Below are positions 53,801 through 53,878 of a stretch of 53,878 nt of DNA, piece after piece. Each line of letters starts with the position of its first letter. Position 1 is the stretch's first letter. The stretch lies in contig CAICTM010000666.1 of the NCBI GenBank assembly GCA_903772945.1, forward strand, positions 1 to 53,878, given 5' to 3'. Under the pieces are notes generated by a model. The model ran no database searches. It was not told the DNA's origin and saw only the letters and a list, made by a program, of their open reading frames with translations. Origin of the DNA: Seminavis robusta (lineage: Eukaryota > Bacillariophyta > Bacillariophyceae > Naviculales > Naviculaceae). The position numbers and the translations under genes were made by a program.

Positions 53801-53878
53801 TGACGTTTTTTGCTGACGTCATCCCGTGACATCATCGCGTGACGTCATCGCGTGACGTCATCCCGTGACATCATCACG
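53801..53878. repeat. 13-bp tandem array of CRE-like TGACGTCA/TGACATCA sites
   Basis: TGACGTCA or TGACATCA octamers start at 53814, 53827, 53840, 53853 and 53866, a strict 13-bp period (unit TGACGTCATCSCG), with a TGACGT half site at 53801. The array reaches the window end. TGACGT/ACGTCA is the core bound by bZIP factors and is known in diatoms from CO2/cAMP-responsive promoters and as the aureochrome target. Whether it is a promoter element or only a satellite is undecided. Confidence 0.8.

Overview
This window looks like nuclear DNA from a diatom, most likely a raphid pennate. The case rests on compact genes with short introns (about 76-118 nt, GTAAG-type donors), protein types typical of stramenopiles (MscS channels with a long N-terminus, two-pore potassium channel, RING-H2 proteins with an N-terminal membrane anchor, SGNH/PC-esterase-like type II membrane proteins, LRR proteins with an internal membrane anchor, a LOV-domain photoreceptor), Asn/Gln/Ser-rich linkers, and long gene-poor spacers full of GTAC/TACCGGTA and CTAGCTAG palindromes. 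No bacterial operons, CRISPR arrays or complete transposase genes were seen. Species cannot be fixed from the sequence alone.

Layout. 1-8.6 kb is gene-poor: a possible small secreted protein (933-1259, -), a two-exon CRAL-TRIO-like gene (2897-4097, -) and a ~150-bp minisatellite (6370-7400). 8.6-11.2 kb is a multi-exon LRR gene with at least three disabling lesions. 11.8-14.7 kb is a 954-aa low-complexity protein. 16-23 kb holds two SGNH-esterase paralogues (16006 +, 20853 -) around a 331-aa unknown gene (18049-19044), plus a decayed relic of that unknown gene at 22.2 kb. 23.0-24.8 kb is an exostosin-like glycosyltransferase whose last exon lies behind a splice donor that mimics a stop. A 5S rRNA gene sits at 25.34 kb, followed by a ~690-bp foldback, MITE-like element and then a seven-helix receptor (26832-28493). 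30.3-32.7 kb is a two-pore K+ channel with an 18-nt micro-exon. 33.5-34.7 kb is a third SGNH paralogue. 35.2-36.7 kb is a two-exon RING-H2 E3 candidate. 38.2-39.2 kb is a possible F-box-like protein, and 39.5-40.1 kb a small mitochondrial-type DUF6787-like membrane protein. A truncated, frameshifted fourth SGNH copy lies at 41.2-41.8 kb. 42.8-46.5 kb is a six-exon MscS-type mechanosensitive channel (1098 aa) divergent from a second exostosin-like glycosyltransferase (46908-48971). 49.95-51.7 kb encodes an unusual CAP-Gly plus LOV protein. The right edge is spacer, ending in a 13-bp-period array of TGACGTCA/TGACATCA sites.

Functionally this is a mosaic rather than a pathway. Several genes act at membranes or in the secretory route: two glycosyltransferases and the SGNH family (glycan synthesis and acyl modification), two ion channels, one receptor-like protein and one membrane RING protein. 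The SGNH family and its unknown neighbour show local duplication and decay. The most unusual single gene is the CAP-Gly/LOV fusion, which would link blue-light sensing to a microtubule-binding type of domain. Starts were placed at real ATG codons, and splice sites were read by eye from GT/AG signals that restore conserved motifs; none has been checked against transcripts.
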